Assembly: GCA_020635115.1 (NCBI GenBank)
Contig: JACKAK010000013.1
Location: 1-60,229, forward strand
Origin: Halobacteriovoraceae bacterium
GTDB taxonomy: Bacteria > Bdellovibrionota > Bacteriovoracia > Bacteriovoracales > Bacteriovoracaceae
Reading direction: 5' to 3'
DNA: 60,229 nucleotides
Part shown: positions 1-9,871 of the stretch, one piece after another
Layout of the letters: the number at the start of each line of letters is the position of its first letter
Numbering within the stretch: the first letter of the stretch is position 1
The notes under the pieces: model-generated
Databases searched by the model: none
The model's input: the letters and a program-made list of their open reading frames with translations, nothing else
Told to the model about the DNA's origin: nothing
Program-made: the position numbers and the translations under genes

Positions 1-63
1 CTGAAAAATAATGGCAAGTTAAAATTTTTAGAAAGCTTTAATGCTGCATTATTTTCTGACTAA
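1..63 (+). CDS. 3' end of an open frame entering from outside the window
   Basis: Twenty sense codons followed by TAA, with no start inside the window. The residues end in FNAALFSD. If the window is circular, the frame continues backwards into the last bases of the window without a stop. Too short to assign to any family; it could be chance. Confidence 0.25.
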   Translation: MKNNGKLKFLESFNAALFSD

Positions 64-78
64 GGACTAGATAACTTA

Positions 79-354
79 TTACTTAAGTTTTTCTCTAAGA
101 GTCAAGTAATGGGCCCAGGCAATTTTCCCCTTACAGTTACCGTTCAAAACCTTTACCTGAAACCACATTTTGTTCTTAATCTTACCAGTTTTCTTAACTC
201 TTGTCCTGTTTTGAGTCGTGCAATTAAATCCATCAGGATGACCATCTTTAATCTTGTCTACAAGCGTGACCATGCCTGTGTCATGATTTTCCAAGTAATG
301 ATCTGCATGTGTAGCCGTAGAAATTAATAACATTAACAAAACAACATTTCTCAT
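79..354 (-). CDS. Small secreted protein, SH3-like C-terminus
   Basis: 91 aa. Residues 1-18 form a Sec signal peptide (MRNVVLLMLLISTATHA), so the mature protein of about 73 aa is periplasmic or outside. The remaining sequence, with W-F-Q-V-K-V followed by G-x-C-x-G-K-I-A-W and a closing Y-L-T-L, resembles a bacterial SH3-like barrel, and two Cys could form a disulfide. A good AGGAG site precedes the start. It is the last gene of the minus-strand operon and the only one that is intact. The SH3 call is by eye. Confidence 0.7.
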   Translation of the reverse strand: MRNVVLLMLLISTATHADHYLENHDTGMVTLVDKIKDGHPDGFNCTTQNRTRVKKTGKIKNKMWFQVKVLNGNCKGKIAWAHYLTLREKLK

Positions 355-464
355 TCTTTTCTCCTCATTTATTATTTGCGTTATGAACCCATGAACGAAT
401 TACTCGTTGCATTGATTGTTGTTTATAGATTTCTAGCTCTTTAAGTTTTTTTAGGTCTTTTGTT

Positions 465-2667
465 TTAACTGACTTTAGAAGGGATCTTTTTTTGCTTAAG
501 GATCTTGCTGATGACTTTAAGTTCATTTTTCATCACTTTAAGTTCAGCCTTCGTTAACGAAGTGAAATCGATTTTAAGACTTTCTAGGTTTTCATCACTC
601 AACTCCTGTCCTTTTGAAGCAAAACTACCTGAGTAGATTTTTTTAAGAATTTCATAAAGTTTTGTTCTTACTCTTTTATTCAGAAACGGCGTGATTAATG
701 CGACATAAGCACCTAGAGTTAACGAAAGTCCCAGTAAAGCTGATGAATAGAAAATGAACCCAATTTTATTTTCAAAAAACCTTGCTCTGTGAGAAAGTTT
801 CCAAAATCAGAACTTAATATAGATTTATAAAGCTCAGTGTTACTGAAATGAGTGGTGTCCCCTGTAAGCAACACAAGGGAAGAGATTGAGGTAATCGCAA
901 ATACAGTTGAGAGAGTGCCTGCAATGTATTTAGAAATTCCTATTGCCTCTTTTACTTTTGGGTCATTTTCTTTCATTTTAGAAAGTTCTGTGAACAAAAG
1001 ATTCAGGGACTGCATGGACTCAATATATTCCTCTTCAAGTGCCATAAGGTCATTTTCTAGACCTAACAGGAGAGAGCTTACCTCTCCCTTCTAAGTGAAA
1101 TTTCACCCATTCAGTATGATATCTCGCAATTTCATTTTCAATTCGCTCAGCGATTTCACTAGATTCAATTTCTAGCTCACTTATATTTCCGTCGAGATCT
1201 TTAAGGATATTTTGAGCTATAAGAGGTGCATCGTCTGCAGCTATTTTTTAATCGCTTGGTTGTTTTTGAGGTCATCTTTGTACTCGTCAGTTAGAAGATT
1301 AACAGATTCTTCACTCTTAGTATGATACATCATCTGTTCTTCATGAAGCTCTTCAATTCTTGCTCTGAGTTTTACAATTTCTTTATCGTGAAAAAACTTG
1401 GTCTTGTTTCCCTCAACTTTCTTGTATATGTGCGCTGAGATATCAATGACATCTTTAATTGTATTTTCACTAAAAAGGGTCGTTAAAATTATCCATTAGT
1501 TCAGACGTTTTAACGTTATAGTACATCTGCACATATTTTAAGGACTTCTCTCTTATGGCAAGATCTAAGATAAATTCTTGGTAATCTTTTAAAAGAGTGG
1601 CGTAATCATCACGGATTCTAGAAATCTTAAGATTTCCTGAAAAATCAGCGTGATTAAAGATTGTGTCCATAAGATCAAAGCCTTTAGATTTTTCGTAAAC
1701 CCAACTTCCAAGAAATGCATCCTTAAACTGATCGTTTAGACTATTCTCAAGCGCCATTTTCCCAATCATTTCTTTGCTTCCGCGTGATGCCACTAAGAAT
1801 ATTTGAAGTTTTCTTTTCTTTAGTAGCTCCTTGAGATACTGAACTTCGAACTCATATTCATTATCAACTAACAGGATAGCAATATCGGCGTCTTTCACTT
1901 CTTTAGCAGTGAGTGCGTCTTCGATATTACTCATTGACAGAGGTTCTATTTCTTTAAACCTGTAACCAATTTCACCTTGTCCCATATTGATGAAGTTAAT
2001 TGCCATATCGTGTTCGCTATAATCAAACTCATTTGGGTCTTGAAAAAGGGTTTCACTGTTTTTTTGGACCGAGAGCGTCTACTATTTTCTCACGCATACT
2101 TCTTGATTCTTTATCACTTTTGAAAGCAGCGCTTTCCGTGTTTCTTGCTGTTATTTCTTGAGGTGAGACTAAGGTCTTTAAGGAGCCTTTTTCTAAAGTG
2201 AGTTGAGCCACCAAGCATGATAACATTATTCGTGTTGTCGTAGATTGATTTCATTAACTCTTCATATCTATTCGCTACCCCTCTAAAGGCGCTAAGCCTT
2301 TCATCATCCATCTGAGCAATTGCGACTTTTTGCATCCTTTCAGAATATTTAGTCGTGGCATCTTTGAAATGAGTGAGACTTCTAATCAGTTTTTCAGCGT
2401 GATCGAGACTTTTTTACCTTGCGGAGTTGAATTGTCCATTTCCTTTAGAACTTTAATAAGTTTTTTTGCGTCATTAATATTTTTTTGAATGACACTCCCG
2501 TTGATATTCTCCATGAGCAATTCTTTACCTCTCAATTGAAGAGTTTCACCTTCATGGGTATAACGAGGGTAAGGAGATTTTCGCATGATTTGATACCCGC
2601 AAAGACCTCTAATGAGGCAAAATTAAAGATCATCAAGTAGATTGATGTTTTTTTTTAGTAAATTCAT
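465..2667 (-). pseudogene. Broken secreted/membrane protein, possible paralogue of the gene at 2998-5095
   Basis: Reading through about ten frame changes gives a continuous protein of roughly 720 aa. It has a signal peptide (starting MNLLKKTSIYL, then IKSCEK), an N-terminal helical part, an alternating beta/alpha part around 1470-2006 (DADIAILLVDNE), a long charged helical part at 1060-1470 and two membrane segments near 700-960. Intact pieces are 1470-2006 (178 aa) and 719-1045. Most frame changes lie in A-runs, for example near 2048, 2407 and 2190 (plus-strand T-runs). The start at 2667 has an AAAGGAA site. Layout and the KSCEK start match the neighbouring broken gene. Function unknown. Confidence 0.6.
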
Positions 2668-2668
2668 T

Positions 2669-2990
2669 TTAAATTCCTTTATGCTCGGCGTGAACATCTG
2701 AAATAATTCTTTCAAGCTCATGAGCTGAAACGGGAGCAGTTGAGTTTTTAACTCTGCTCATAACAACATTGGTCATTTTCAAGACTTCATTGTAACCAGG
2801 CAACTTTTTGTGAGTTTGCTTCTAGTATTTCTGCTTCCCTCACCTCTTTGAGATAGAGGTTTGCAAGAACGACATTTGCTTTCAAATGTGTATCGGTGAG
2901 AGATTTTTAGACTCCAAAGCTGAAATCATTTTGTTGCTGACTTCTTTTTCTTGAATATCTTTAAGTGAATTCTTGTAGACCTTTCTCGCA
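2669..2990 (-). pseudogene. Remnant of a small helical gene
   Basis: Between the two larger broken genes the minus strand still reads as protein when two single-base shifts are allowed: a charged helical stretch (LKDIQEKEVSNKMISALESK), then ANVVLANLYLKEVREAEI, then a C-terminus ending DVHAEHKGI with a stop 1 nt upstream of the next start. About 105 aa. The start is unclear. It fits the tight spacing of the operon. Confidence 0.4.
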
Positions 2991-2997
2991 GCGCAAC

Positions 2998-5095
2998 TCA
3001 CTCTGGCGGAGTAATGAGATCATGAAGTCCTTTAATGGTTAAGTATGTCGAAACAGCTAAAGAAGTAGAAATGAATCCATTTAAATAAGGAAGGAGCTTT
3101 TTCAGCTCTTCTTTTCTTTGAGATTCATTTTCTCCAGTTTTAGGATCTTTAGCAATATTCACCCAGTTTATGGACTCTTCACTTGTAGCAATCAAGTAGA
3201 TTGTCCGACAAAGGAGCCTATCGCTAGAGGAATCATAATATCGCGACAACCTCTAGTGATTTTAGAATAGAGTATTCTACTCGTTACAGAGTCGAGGATT
3301 TCAGACTTTAACTTTCGCTCAAAGCCTTTTTTCTTTCTTCTTCGTTTCAAAGATGCCAGGCGGTTCATCACGAATAAGGACTTCAACTTCGCCATTAAGA
3401 GCAGCAATACCAGGTATCAAACCATCTCCAACTAAAGAATATTCACCGCCTAAAGATTCTTTAATCCATTCTTTGTATTGATTATTAAGTTCAGACTCTG
3501 CAAGAGACTCAATTTCTTGTTCATTTAATTTAATTTTTGCTTTTGCTAAATCTTTTTGGATTAAACTAACAGTACTTGTGAACTCTTTTTTTAACCATCA
3601 TAGCGTCAATTGATCCAAGCATTTTTAAATAGCGCTCCCAGCGAATTTCAGCTTCTGCATTTATCTTTTTTTCAAATCTCTCACTTGGATCTATGACACT
3701 GACCTCTTTTTTTTTTTCTTTTGAAAAGATTATTTAATGAAAAAATGCCGTTTACAGTGCCACTAGCTAGGTTAACGGCACCAACAGCTGCTTTTCCAAG
3801 TTTTGTATTAAGTAGCCTTTCTATTTCTTTTTTAACTGATTCTGGTATACCAAAAGGACTTTCAGTAAGTTGACGTGACCATTCCTTGGATAAGTTGTGA
3901 GTCACAGGTCCATCAAGAACTTCTCTTGCTGAATCTGTTGCGTTTTTATCAACGTTGATTGCAATCAGCTTTTGCACTAAATTTAAAGTATGTTTTCTAG
4001 TAACAGATCTTTTTGTGAGACTCGTTAGATAAACTAAAGTCTTTTTAACGAGCTTGACTGCACGACTTAATTCATTTTCTCTAACTCCTGATTCAATCTG
4101 TGCGATAACCTCACTAAACTCAGTAGAGCTTAAAACAGATTCATTTGAAAAAATAAGATCCCTTTGAACAAACTGTCCATCAACAATGGACCATGCCCTG
4201 AGAGTATTTTTTTCATGAACGATTTCACCAAGTAGATTTAAAGAAGTATTTAGTAGTTCATGATCAATTTCAACAGTTCCAAGTGAATCACTTACAAAAA
4301 AGCGATTTTTTTTGCCTTTCTGTCTCTTAAGGATACTTTTTAAATACTTTAATTCTAGCTCATTTTGTTTAGTATCAGCTGTTAAATTAATAAATACATA
4401 ATCGCTAGATTTGGCGTAACCTGTGTACTCAATAGCATCCTTTTTAAAATACTTTGAAGAAGGTGAAGTCACAAAATGAACATCTTTAAAAGCGGAGGTG
4501 AAAGTTTCGTGAATGAGTTCATTTGGAGATTGCCCTAGATCTAAGCTCATTAAATCTGATTTTGAAACATATCCGTCATTCTCAGATTTTTTGTGGCAAT
4601 ATGTCCTTTTTCACAGGAAATAATGAATAGAGCGTGTCTTTTTGATAAGAGGATCTATTCTCTGAACCAAGATTTTCAAAAAATCTAAATGAAAATGGCA
4701 CATGGTCTGCCTGAGTGGCACTAGAATCACCAATTATCCTTTTCACAAGGTCAATCTTTTCATTTTGCCTGCTCCGGCCACAAAGATTCTTGCCCCGCCT
4801 AAAGAAAGGGAGAAGATTTCAGTTTCTATCTCTAGAAGTTCTTTAGAATCCTTAATTCCTAGCTCTTGGAGAACTCTTTTCGTTTTGTAAACCAACCCAG
4901 TTAGTTTATTGATATTAAAATCAACTGAATCCGATTCAACAAACTTCTCCATTACTTTGTTAAAAATGTTGATCGGAGTGACTGAAACCCCTTCTTTAGG
5001 AAATATTTTTCGCATGATTTCAAATCAATAGTTGTTTCAGTATGAGCGCCAAAACTCATTAAGAGCAAGGCGCTTGTAAGCATAAAAGATTTCAT
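2998..5095 (-). pseudogene. Broken secreted/membrane protein, possible paralogue of the gene at 465-2667
   Basis: Begins with a signal peptide (MKSFMLTSALLLMSFGAHT, then LKSCEK). A frame change in an A-run follows, and then long recognisable blocks: 4743-5015 (FVAGAGKMKR), 3681-4550 (289 aa, SDYVFINLTAD) and a C-terminal membrane region at 2998-3400. Total about 680 aa with at least six frame changes, nearly all in homopolymers. The start ATG overlaps the stop of the upstream gene by 4 nt, so the two were translationally coupled. Function unknown; the protein was probably exported. Confidence 0.6.
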
Positions 5096-5855
5096 GATAA
5101 ATACCAGCTATGCTTTCGGGGAGCGTTTTTTAAAAGATCGTGAAGAGTCTTTTCTTCCTCTTCGTTTTCTTCATTAAAATACAGCTCTTTGATGGTCACA
5201 TAGACTAAATAAGAAAGACCTGCAACACCTCAATAATGGCCGTTTGGAACAATGGTGTATTTAAGAACAACCGCTGCTCCAATGGAAGCAAAAACCATGA
5301 GACCAATCATCTGGCCGTCACTGAAGTGAAAAAATTCACCTCTAGGGTCATTTTCAAGTAATTCATCAAAAGAGTCTAAAAGGACGCATTTACTTCGTCT
5401 AGAGTGTCTTTCACATTAAGAACAAACACGATTGAAGCATATTTTTTTGAAAAGTCCTCATCATAAGAACTCATGACAACTTTTAACTCATCTCTATTTC
5501 CCTTACCTCTTTAAATTTGAATTTGATTCCAATTTTTTCATAATTTTCAGACTCTAAAAAGTACAGTGACACTTTTTTTCTTTTCAGATATTAATTCCAA
5601 CAAATTGGCCTTCTTATTATTGGAATCGATAAAGTGTTTTTTTTCCTCACTATAGATTAAGACGATATCTTCTCTTGATGTTTGGCTTGGATTCATTTGA
5701 ACCTGATTAATAGATTTTTCATCATTAGAACTAGTCTCTTCGGTTTGCTGAGTTGGCCTATCTGACTCCGCACCTTCTGTATTTGGATCTGGAGCCTGTG
5801 CATAGCTCGAAGCAATTAATAAAAAGCTAAGTAACAAAATTAGTTTAGACGACAT
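5092..5855 (-). pseudogene. Broken secreted/membrane protein, first gene of the minus operon
   Basis: The intact first part (5547-5855, 102 aa) has a signal peptide (SSKLILLLSFLLIASSYAQA) followed by a T/E/S-rich linker. After a shift in an A-run the frame continues as FLESENYEKIGIKFKF, then a Rossmann-like strand (YASIVFVLNVKDT) and two membrane segments (MIGLMVFASIGAAVVLKY, then GVAGLSYLVYVTI). The second is preceded by an in-frame TGA near 5230. The gene ends TCATGA, overlapping the next start. Its leader and RBS (CGATAGGAGG) resemble those of the plus-strand gene at 10130, see the inverted repeat. Confidence 0.55.
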
Positions 5856-5888
5856 TATACCCTCCTATCGACTAGGTTAACTATGCTC

Positions 5889-6132
5889 TGGCCCACATAG
5901 TCTCCTTGTGATAGGAAGTCCTATGCGGGTCGCAAGTCTTTTATTGTGTTATTCGCGTGAGGGTGGAGAGAAACTTGGTGGTGACTTCCATCCTCACATT
6001 TTTCCGAACCTAAAAATAATCCCAAGCTTTTTCAAGACCTCGCTTGAAATTTCAGTGAAATTTAATTTCAAAGAAATTTCAGGTGGCTAGAAAAAATCTA
6101 TTTTTAGGTGTTTAGAAATTTCAGCTGAAATT
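5889..6132. repeat. Left arm of a 244-bp inverted repeat
   Basis: This arm is the reverse complement of 9853-10096 with a single mismatch (5925/10060). The outer part holds a hairpin around ATAGGAAGTCCTAT and a longer stem pairing GTGAGG with CCTCAC. The inner part holds repeated GAAATTTC palindromes. It lies upstream of the minus-strand operon starting at 5855, and partial similarity continues beyond the arm to the RBS. No gene lies in 5856-6282. Confidence 0.95.
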
Positions 6133-6282
6133 GAAACAAAGTAAGCAACAGATTAACGGTTCCTCAACACTAATTCATTCATATTTGTAATAATACATGT
6201 GTGAATAGAGTATTAATCCTCTTTTGATATTGGATATAGTTGAATGGATTAATTTTTCGAGTAAAAGGGAATGACCTCAATG

Positions 6283-6897
6283 CTACAGGTGCCCAATTGA
6301 TAGTCTTGCCTTTCTTCCTGCTCCCCAGCCTAATGGCCGACTATCTGAAAAGTTTGCCTCCTCGCCAACTCCCCAGTCGTCTTGAAGGTTTCTCAAAGCC
6401 TTTGCTTCTTCTCCAGCTCCCCAGTCTAATGGCTGACTATCCGAGAAGTTTGCTTCCTCGCCAGCTCCCCAGTCTAATGGCTGACTATCCGAGAAGTTTG
6501 CTTCCTCGCCAGCTCCCCAGTCGTCTTGAAGGTTTCTCAAAGCCTTTGCTTCTTCTCCTGCTCCCCAGTCTAATGGCTGACTATCCGAGAAGTTTGCTTC
6601 CTCGCCAGCTCCCCAGTCGCTTTGAAGGTTTCTCAAAGTCTTTGCTTCTTCTCCTGCTCCCCAGTCTAATGGCTGACTATCCGAGAAGTTTGCTTCCTCG
6701 CCAGCTCCCCAGTCGCTTTGAAGGTTTCTCAAAGTCTTTGCTTCTTCTCCTGCTCCCCAGTCATAGATCATCAAAAACTCACAGTAACCATTAGTTACAA
6801 GATTGGAATTTCCTGAAAACCCTAGTAGTACATCGCTTGCAAAAATTAAAAGTAAAGAAGTTAAAATATTAGTTTTCACCATATCTCCAATAAGCAA
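6283..6897 (-). CDS. Secreted WGAGEEA-repeat protein, long copy
   Basis: 204 aa from a TTG at 6897 with AAGGAA ahead of it; an ATG at 6882 is the alternative. MVKTNILTSLLLIFASDVLLG is a signal peptide. After a short linker come about ten tandem 16-residue units starting DWGAGEEA. The tails alternate between KTLRNLQS-type and NFSDSQPL-type, giving a 32-residue (96-bp) higher-order period. The last two units are degenerate (GWGAGRKARLSIGHL). It starts 10 nt after the regulator gene, so both lie on one transcript. No family recognised. It could be a repeat adhesin, a surface protein or a precursor of repeated peptides. Confidence 0.75.
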   Translation of the reverse strand: MLIGDMVKTNILTSLLLIFASDVLLGFSGNSNLVTNGYCEFLMIYDWGAGEEAKTLRNLQSDWGAGEEANFSDSQPLDWGAGEEAKTLRNLQSDWGAGEEANFSDSQPLDWGAGEEAKALRNLQDDWGAGEEANFSDSQPLDWGAGEEANFSDSQPLDWGAGEEAKALRNLQDDWGVGEEANFSDSRPLGWGAGRKARLSIGHL

Positions 6898-6907
6898 GGT
6901 TCCTTTT

Positions 6908-7708
6908 CTAAAACTTCTTTAGCATATAGTCATCAAATATCAAAGACGCATGCACTTTTTCCGTTCTTTTATGACGCACATCAAGATCTATTTCTAAATG
7001 TTTTTTAATTTCTTCCCTTACTTCATCCGAAATACGACCCTTCAATGCACACTCCTCGGCATACTTCCTAGCTAGATCGAAAAAAGAGGATATTTTTTTT
7101 CTAGCCTCCAATGTGGTATCATAAGTATCCGTAAAGCAGTTTCTTTCCCCTGACGTCAAGTCATCGTAGTCAACAAATTTTAAAAGATGTTCAATCAACT
7201 TCATCAGTGCATTTTTGGGAAGCTTTAATACTTGATCTGTGGGGAAACGCAACACTCCATTCTCATTAACAATAAAGCCTTTGTCGATAAGCTCGTCAAT
7301 ACTCCCTTGAGATATTTTTCCGTAGTCGTCGTATATCTTGTCAATGGAGACACCTTCCCCGTCACACTGTGCAAGTATCTTGAAATAATCTTCATTGCAA
7401 AATGCTTCGGCCACTTCATTGTCAGCAAAAACACCGTTTTCTTTAATATAGGCATCGAGCTTAAACTCTGGATGAAACTTGCTCACATAATAAGGAATTT
7501 TATCGTCTTTACTAGCAGCTCTTAATAGATAAATTATTTCATCAGGAGATGGAGTCTTAATACCTCTGTGTATCCTCCAGTAATTTGAATATTTACTGTC
7601 ACCAAACTTTTTAACAATAAAAGATTTTAAAGACTGGCGCTTCAGTACTTCCGAAAATTCACCTACAAACTCTTCTCGAAGACTAGCTTCCATAAACAGT
7701 ACCCCCAT
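6908..7708 (-). CDS. Putative HTH regulator, intact copy
   Basis: 266 aa, or 261 aa from the inner ATG at 7693, which has a GGGGG stretch in Shine-Dalgarno position. Residues about 20-60 (LKSFIVKKFGD, then YSNYWRIHRGIKTPSPDEI) look like a helix-turn-helix of the Xre type. Residues about 120-165 (VSIDKIYDDYGKISQGSIDELIDKGFIV) look like a winged helix. The C-terminus is helical and charged. The order is reminiscent of the TIGR02147/DUF4423 regulators of Bdellovibrio and Fibrobacter, but that is only a resemblance. It is the first gene of a two-gene operon with the WGAGEEA-repeat protein, so it probably controls it or senses its product. Confidence 0.6.
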   Translation of the reverse strand: MGVLFMEASLREEFVGEFSEVLKRQSLKSFIVKKFGDSKYSNYWRIHRGIKTPSPDEIIYLLRAASKDDKIPYYVSKFHPEFKLDAYIKENGVFADNEVAEAFCNEDYFKILAQCDGEGVSIDKIYDDYGKISQGSIDELIDKGFIVNENGVLRFPTDQVLKLPKNALMKLIEHLLKFVDYDDLTSGERNCFTDTYDTTLEARKKISSFFDLARKYAEECALKGRISDEVREEIKKHLEIDLDVRHKRTEKVHASLIFDDYMLKKF

Positions 7709-8026
7709 TAATTGAACAACACACTCAACTTAAAATTATACAAATAAATTTTCAAGAACTTCATTCTTACTTGATGAGAAATTTCACTGAAATTATAATA
7801 CATAATTTTAGTGCTCTAAATTACTGTAATTACTTTTAGTAAATATTATTTATTTTTACTCTGAAATTTCAAAACCCTCTTCCACTTAACAAATGGAAGC
7901 AAATTACAGCAAGAACTTATATTTCTTACATCTAAACTTCCGTCCAGACATCTACTAACACAAAGACAATTACCAAAACAACTAAACATTTATTCTCTAC
8001 CTTTAACACCACCAACACTTTCAATA
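7709..8026 (-). promoter_or_regulatory. Regulatory region of the regulator/repeat operon, copy 1
   Basis: This gene-free AT-rich stretch upstream of 7708 has two GAAATTTC motifs (near 7779 and 7863), one in the form GAAATTTCACTGAAATT. The same box is found in the inverted-repeat arms, so it may be an operator. No clear promoter hexamers can be fixed by eye. The same region recurs at 9530-9847. Confidence 0.4.
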
Positions 8027-8197
8027 TTAGAAATTTCAGCTGAAATTGAAACAAAGTAAGCAACAGATTAACGGTTCCTCAACACTAATTCATTCATATT
8101 TGTAATAATACATGTGTGAATAGAGTATTAATCCTCTTTTGATATTGGATATAGTTGAATGGATTAATTTTTCGAGTAAAAGGGAATGACCTCAATG

Positions 8198-8716
8198 CTA
8201 CAGGTGCCCAATTGATAGTCTTGCCTTTCTTCCTGCTCCCCAGCCTAATGGCCGACTATCTGAAAAGTTTGCCTCCTCGCCAACTCCCCAGTCGTCTTGA
8301 AGGTTTCTCAAAGCCTTTGCTTCTTCTCCAGCTCCCCAGTCTAATGGCTGACTATCCGAGAAGTTTGCTTCCTCGCCAGCTCCCCAGTCTAATGGCTGAC
8401 TATCCGAGAAGTTTGCTTCCTCGCCAGCTCCCCAGTCGTCTTGAAGGTTTCTCAAAGCCTTTGCTTCTTCTCCTGCTCCCCAGTCTAATGGCTGACTATC
8501 CGAGAAGTTTGCTTCCTCGCCAGCTCCCCAGTCGCTTTGAAGGTTTCTCAAAGTCTTTGCTTCTTCTCCTGCTCCCCAGTCATAGATCATCAAAAACTCA
8601 CAGTAACCATTAGTTACAAGATTGGAATTTCCTGAAAACCCTAGTAGTACATCGCTTGCAAAAATTAAAAGTAAAGAAGTTAAAATATTAGTTTTCACCA
8701 TATCTCCAATAAGCAA
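8198..8716 (-). CDS. Secreted WGAGEEA-repeat protein, short copy
   Basis: 172 aa. Signal peptide and flanks are identical to the copy at 6283-6897, but one 32-residue pair of units is missing, leaving about eight units. The reading frame is intact although the partner regulator copy is damaged. A whole-period loss (96 bp) points to slippage or unequal recombination between repeats. Confidence 0.7.
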   Translation of the reverse strand: MLIGDMVKTNILTSLLLIFASDVLLGFSGNSNLVTNGYCEFLMIYDWGAGEEAKTLRNLQSDWGAGEEANFSDSQPLDWGAGEEAKALRNLQDDWGAGEEANFSDSQPLDWGAGEEANFSDSQPLDWGAGEEAKALRNLQDDWGVGEEANFSDSRPLGWGAGRKARLSIGHL

Positions 8717-8726
8717 GGTTCCTTTT

Positions 8727-9529
8727 CTAAAACTTCTTTAGCATATAGTCATCAAATATCAAAGACGCATGCACTTTTTCCGTTCTTTTATGACGCACAT
8801 CAAGATCTATTTCTAAATGTTTTTAATTTCTTCCCTTACTTCATCCGAAATACGACCCTTCAATGCACACTCCTCGGCATACTTCCTAGCTAGATCAAAA
8901 AAAAGAGGATATTTTTTTTCTAGCCTCCAATGTGGTATCATAAGTATCCGTAAAAGGCAGTTTCTTTCCCCTGACGTCAAGTCATCGTAGTCAACAAATT
9001 TTAAAAGATGTTCAATCAACTTCATCAGTGCATTTTTGGGAAGCTTTAATACTTGATCTGTGGGGAAACGCAACACTCCATTCTCATTAACAATAAAGCC
9101 TTTGTCGATAAGCTCGTCAATACTCCCTTGAGATATTTTTCCGTAGTCGTCGTATATCTTGTCAATGGAGACACCTTCCCCGTCACACTGTGCAAGTATC
9201 TTGAAATAATCTTCATTGCAAAATGCTTCGGCCACTTCATTGTCAGCAAAAACACCGTTTTCTTTAATATAGGCATCGAGCTTAAACTCTGGATGAAACT
9301 TGCTCACATAATAAGGAATTTTATCGTCTTTACTAGCAGCTCTTAATAGATAAATTATTTCATCAGGAGATGGAGTCTTAATACCTCTGTGTATCCTCCA
9401 GTAATTTGAATATTTACTGTCACCAAACTTTTTAACAATAAAAGATTTTAAAGACTGGCGCTTCAGTACTTCCGAAAATTCACCTACAAACTCTTCTCGA
9501 AGACTAGCTTCCATAAACAGTACCCCCAT
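8727..9529 (-). pseudogene. HTH regulator, frame-damaged copy
   Basis: Duplicate of the gene at 6908-7708. A +2 and a +1 indel scramble about 19 residues (intact copy FTDTYDTTLEARKK, here LLRILMIPHWRLEKK) and then restore the frame. A -1 indel near 8820 ends translation early at 8813 (VREEIKNI), giving 238 aa. The N-terminal DNA-binding half is unchanged, so a truncated product could still bind DNA. Confidence 0.75.
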
Positions 9530-9849
9530 TAATTGAACAACACACTCAACTTAAAATTATACAAATAAATTTTCAAGAACTTCATTCTTACTTGATGAGA
9601 AATTTCACTGAAATTATAATACATAATTTTAGTGCTCTAAATTACTGTAATTACTTTTAGTAAATATTATTTATTTTTACTCTGAAATTTCAAAACCCTC
9701 TTCCACTTAACAAATGGAAGCAAATTACAGCAAGAACTTATATTTCTTACATCTAAACTTCCGTCCAGACATCTACTAACACAAAGACAATTACCAAAAC
9801 AACTAAACATTTATTCTCTACCTTTAACACCACCAACACTTTCAATATT

Positions 9850-9871
9850 AGAAATTTCAGCTGAAATTTCT
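9850..9871. repeat. Perfect 22-bp palindrome at the repeat junction
   Basis: AGAAATTTCAG is followed directly by its own reverse complement. It sits where the second tandem unit meets the right inverted-repeat arm. At 6114 and 8029 only the left half and a few further bases are kept. It is a candidate recombination or operator site. Confidence 0.85.

Larger units (their letters stand above)
6112..8026. repeat. Tandem duplication, unit 1 (1915 bp)
   Basis: Unit 1 carries the WGAGEEA-repeat gene, the regulator gene and their upstream region. It begins at TTAGAAATTTCAGCTG, and the same sequence restarts at 8027. Compared with unit 2 it has one extra 96-bp repeat and no frameshift in the regulator, so it is probably the functional copy. 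Confidence 0.95.
8027..9847. repeat. Tandem duplication, unit 2 (1821 bp)
   Basis: Second copy of 6112-8026. The differences I see are loss of one 96-bp unit in the repeat gene and three small indels in the regulator: +2 near 8953, +1 near 8898 with one substitution, and -1 near 8820. The rest looks identical, so the duplication is young. Confidence 0.95.

Noticed and set aside
465..5095. Tandem dynamin-like GTPases
   Set aside because: GAGKMKR and GGSTHFRK recall a P-loop and the beta/alpha order is similar, but both proteins start with a signal peptide and neither has a valid Walker A, so a cytoplasmic GTPase is unlikely.
5889..6110. Known riboswitch (for example c-di-GMP GEMM) in the inverted-repeat leader
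   Set aside because: The stems are clear but the conserved bases of that class are not visible; left as an unnamed structured leader.
6240..8613. Long plus-strand frames of Leu/Pro/Ser-rich repeats (6240-6794, 8155-8613)
   Set aside because: They lie exactly opposite the WGAGEEA-repeat genes and exist only because the repeats keep the complementary frame open. No RBS, and the minus strand has the signal peptide and operon context.
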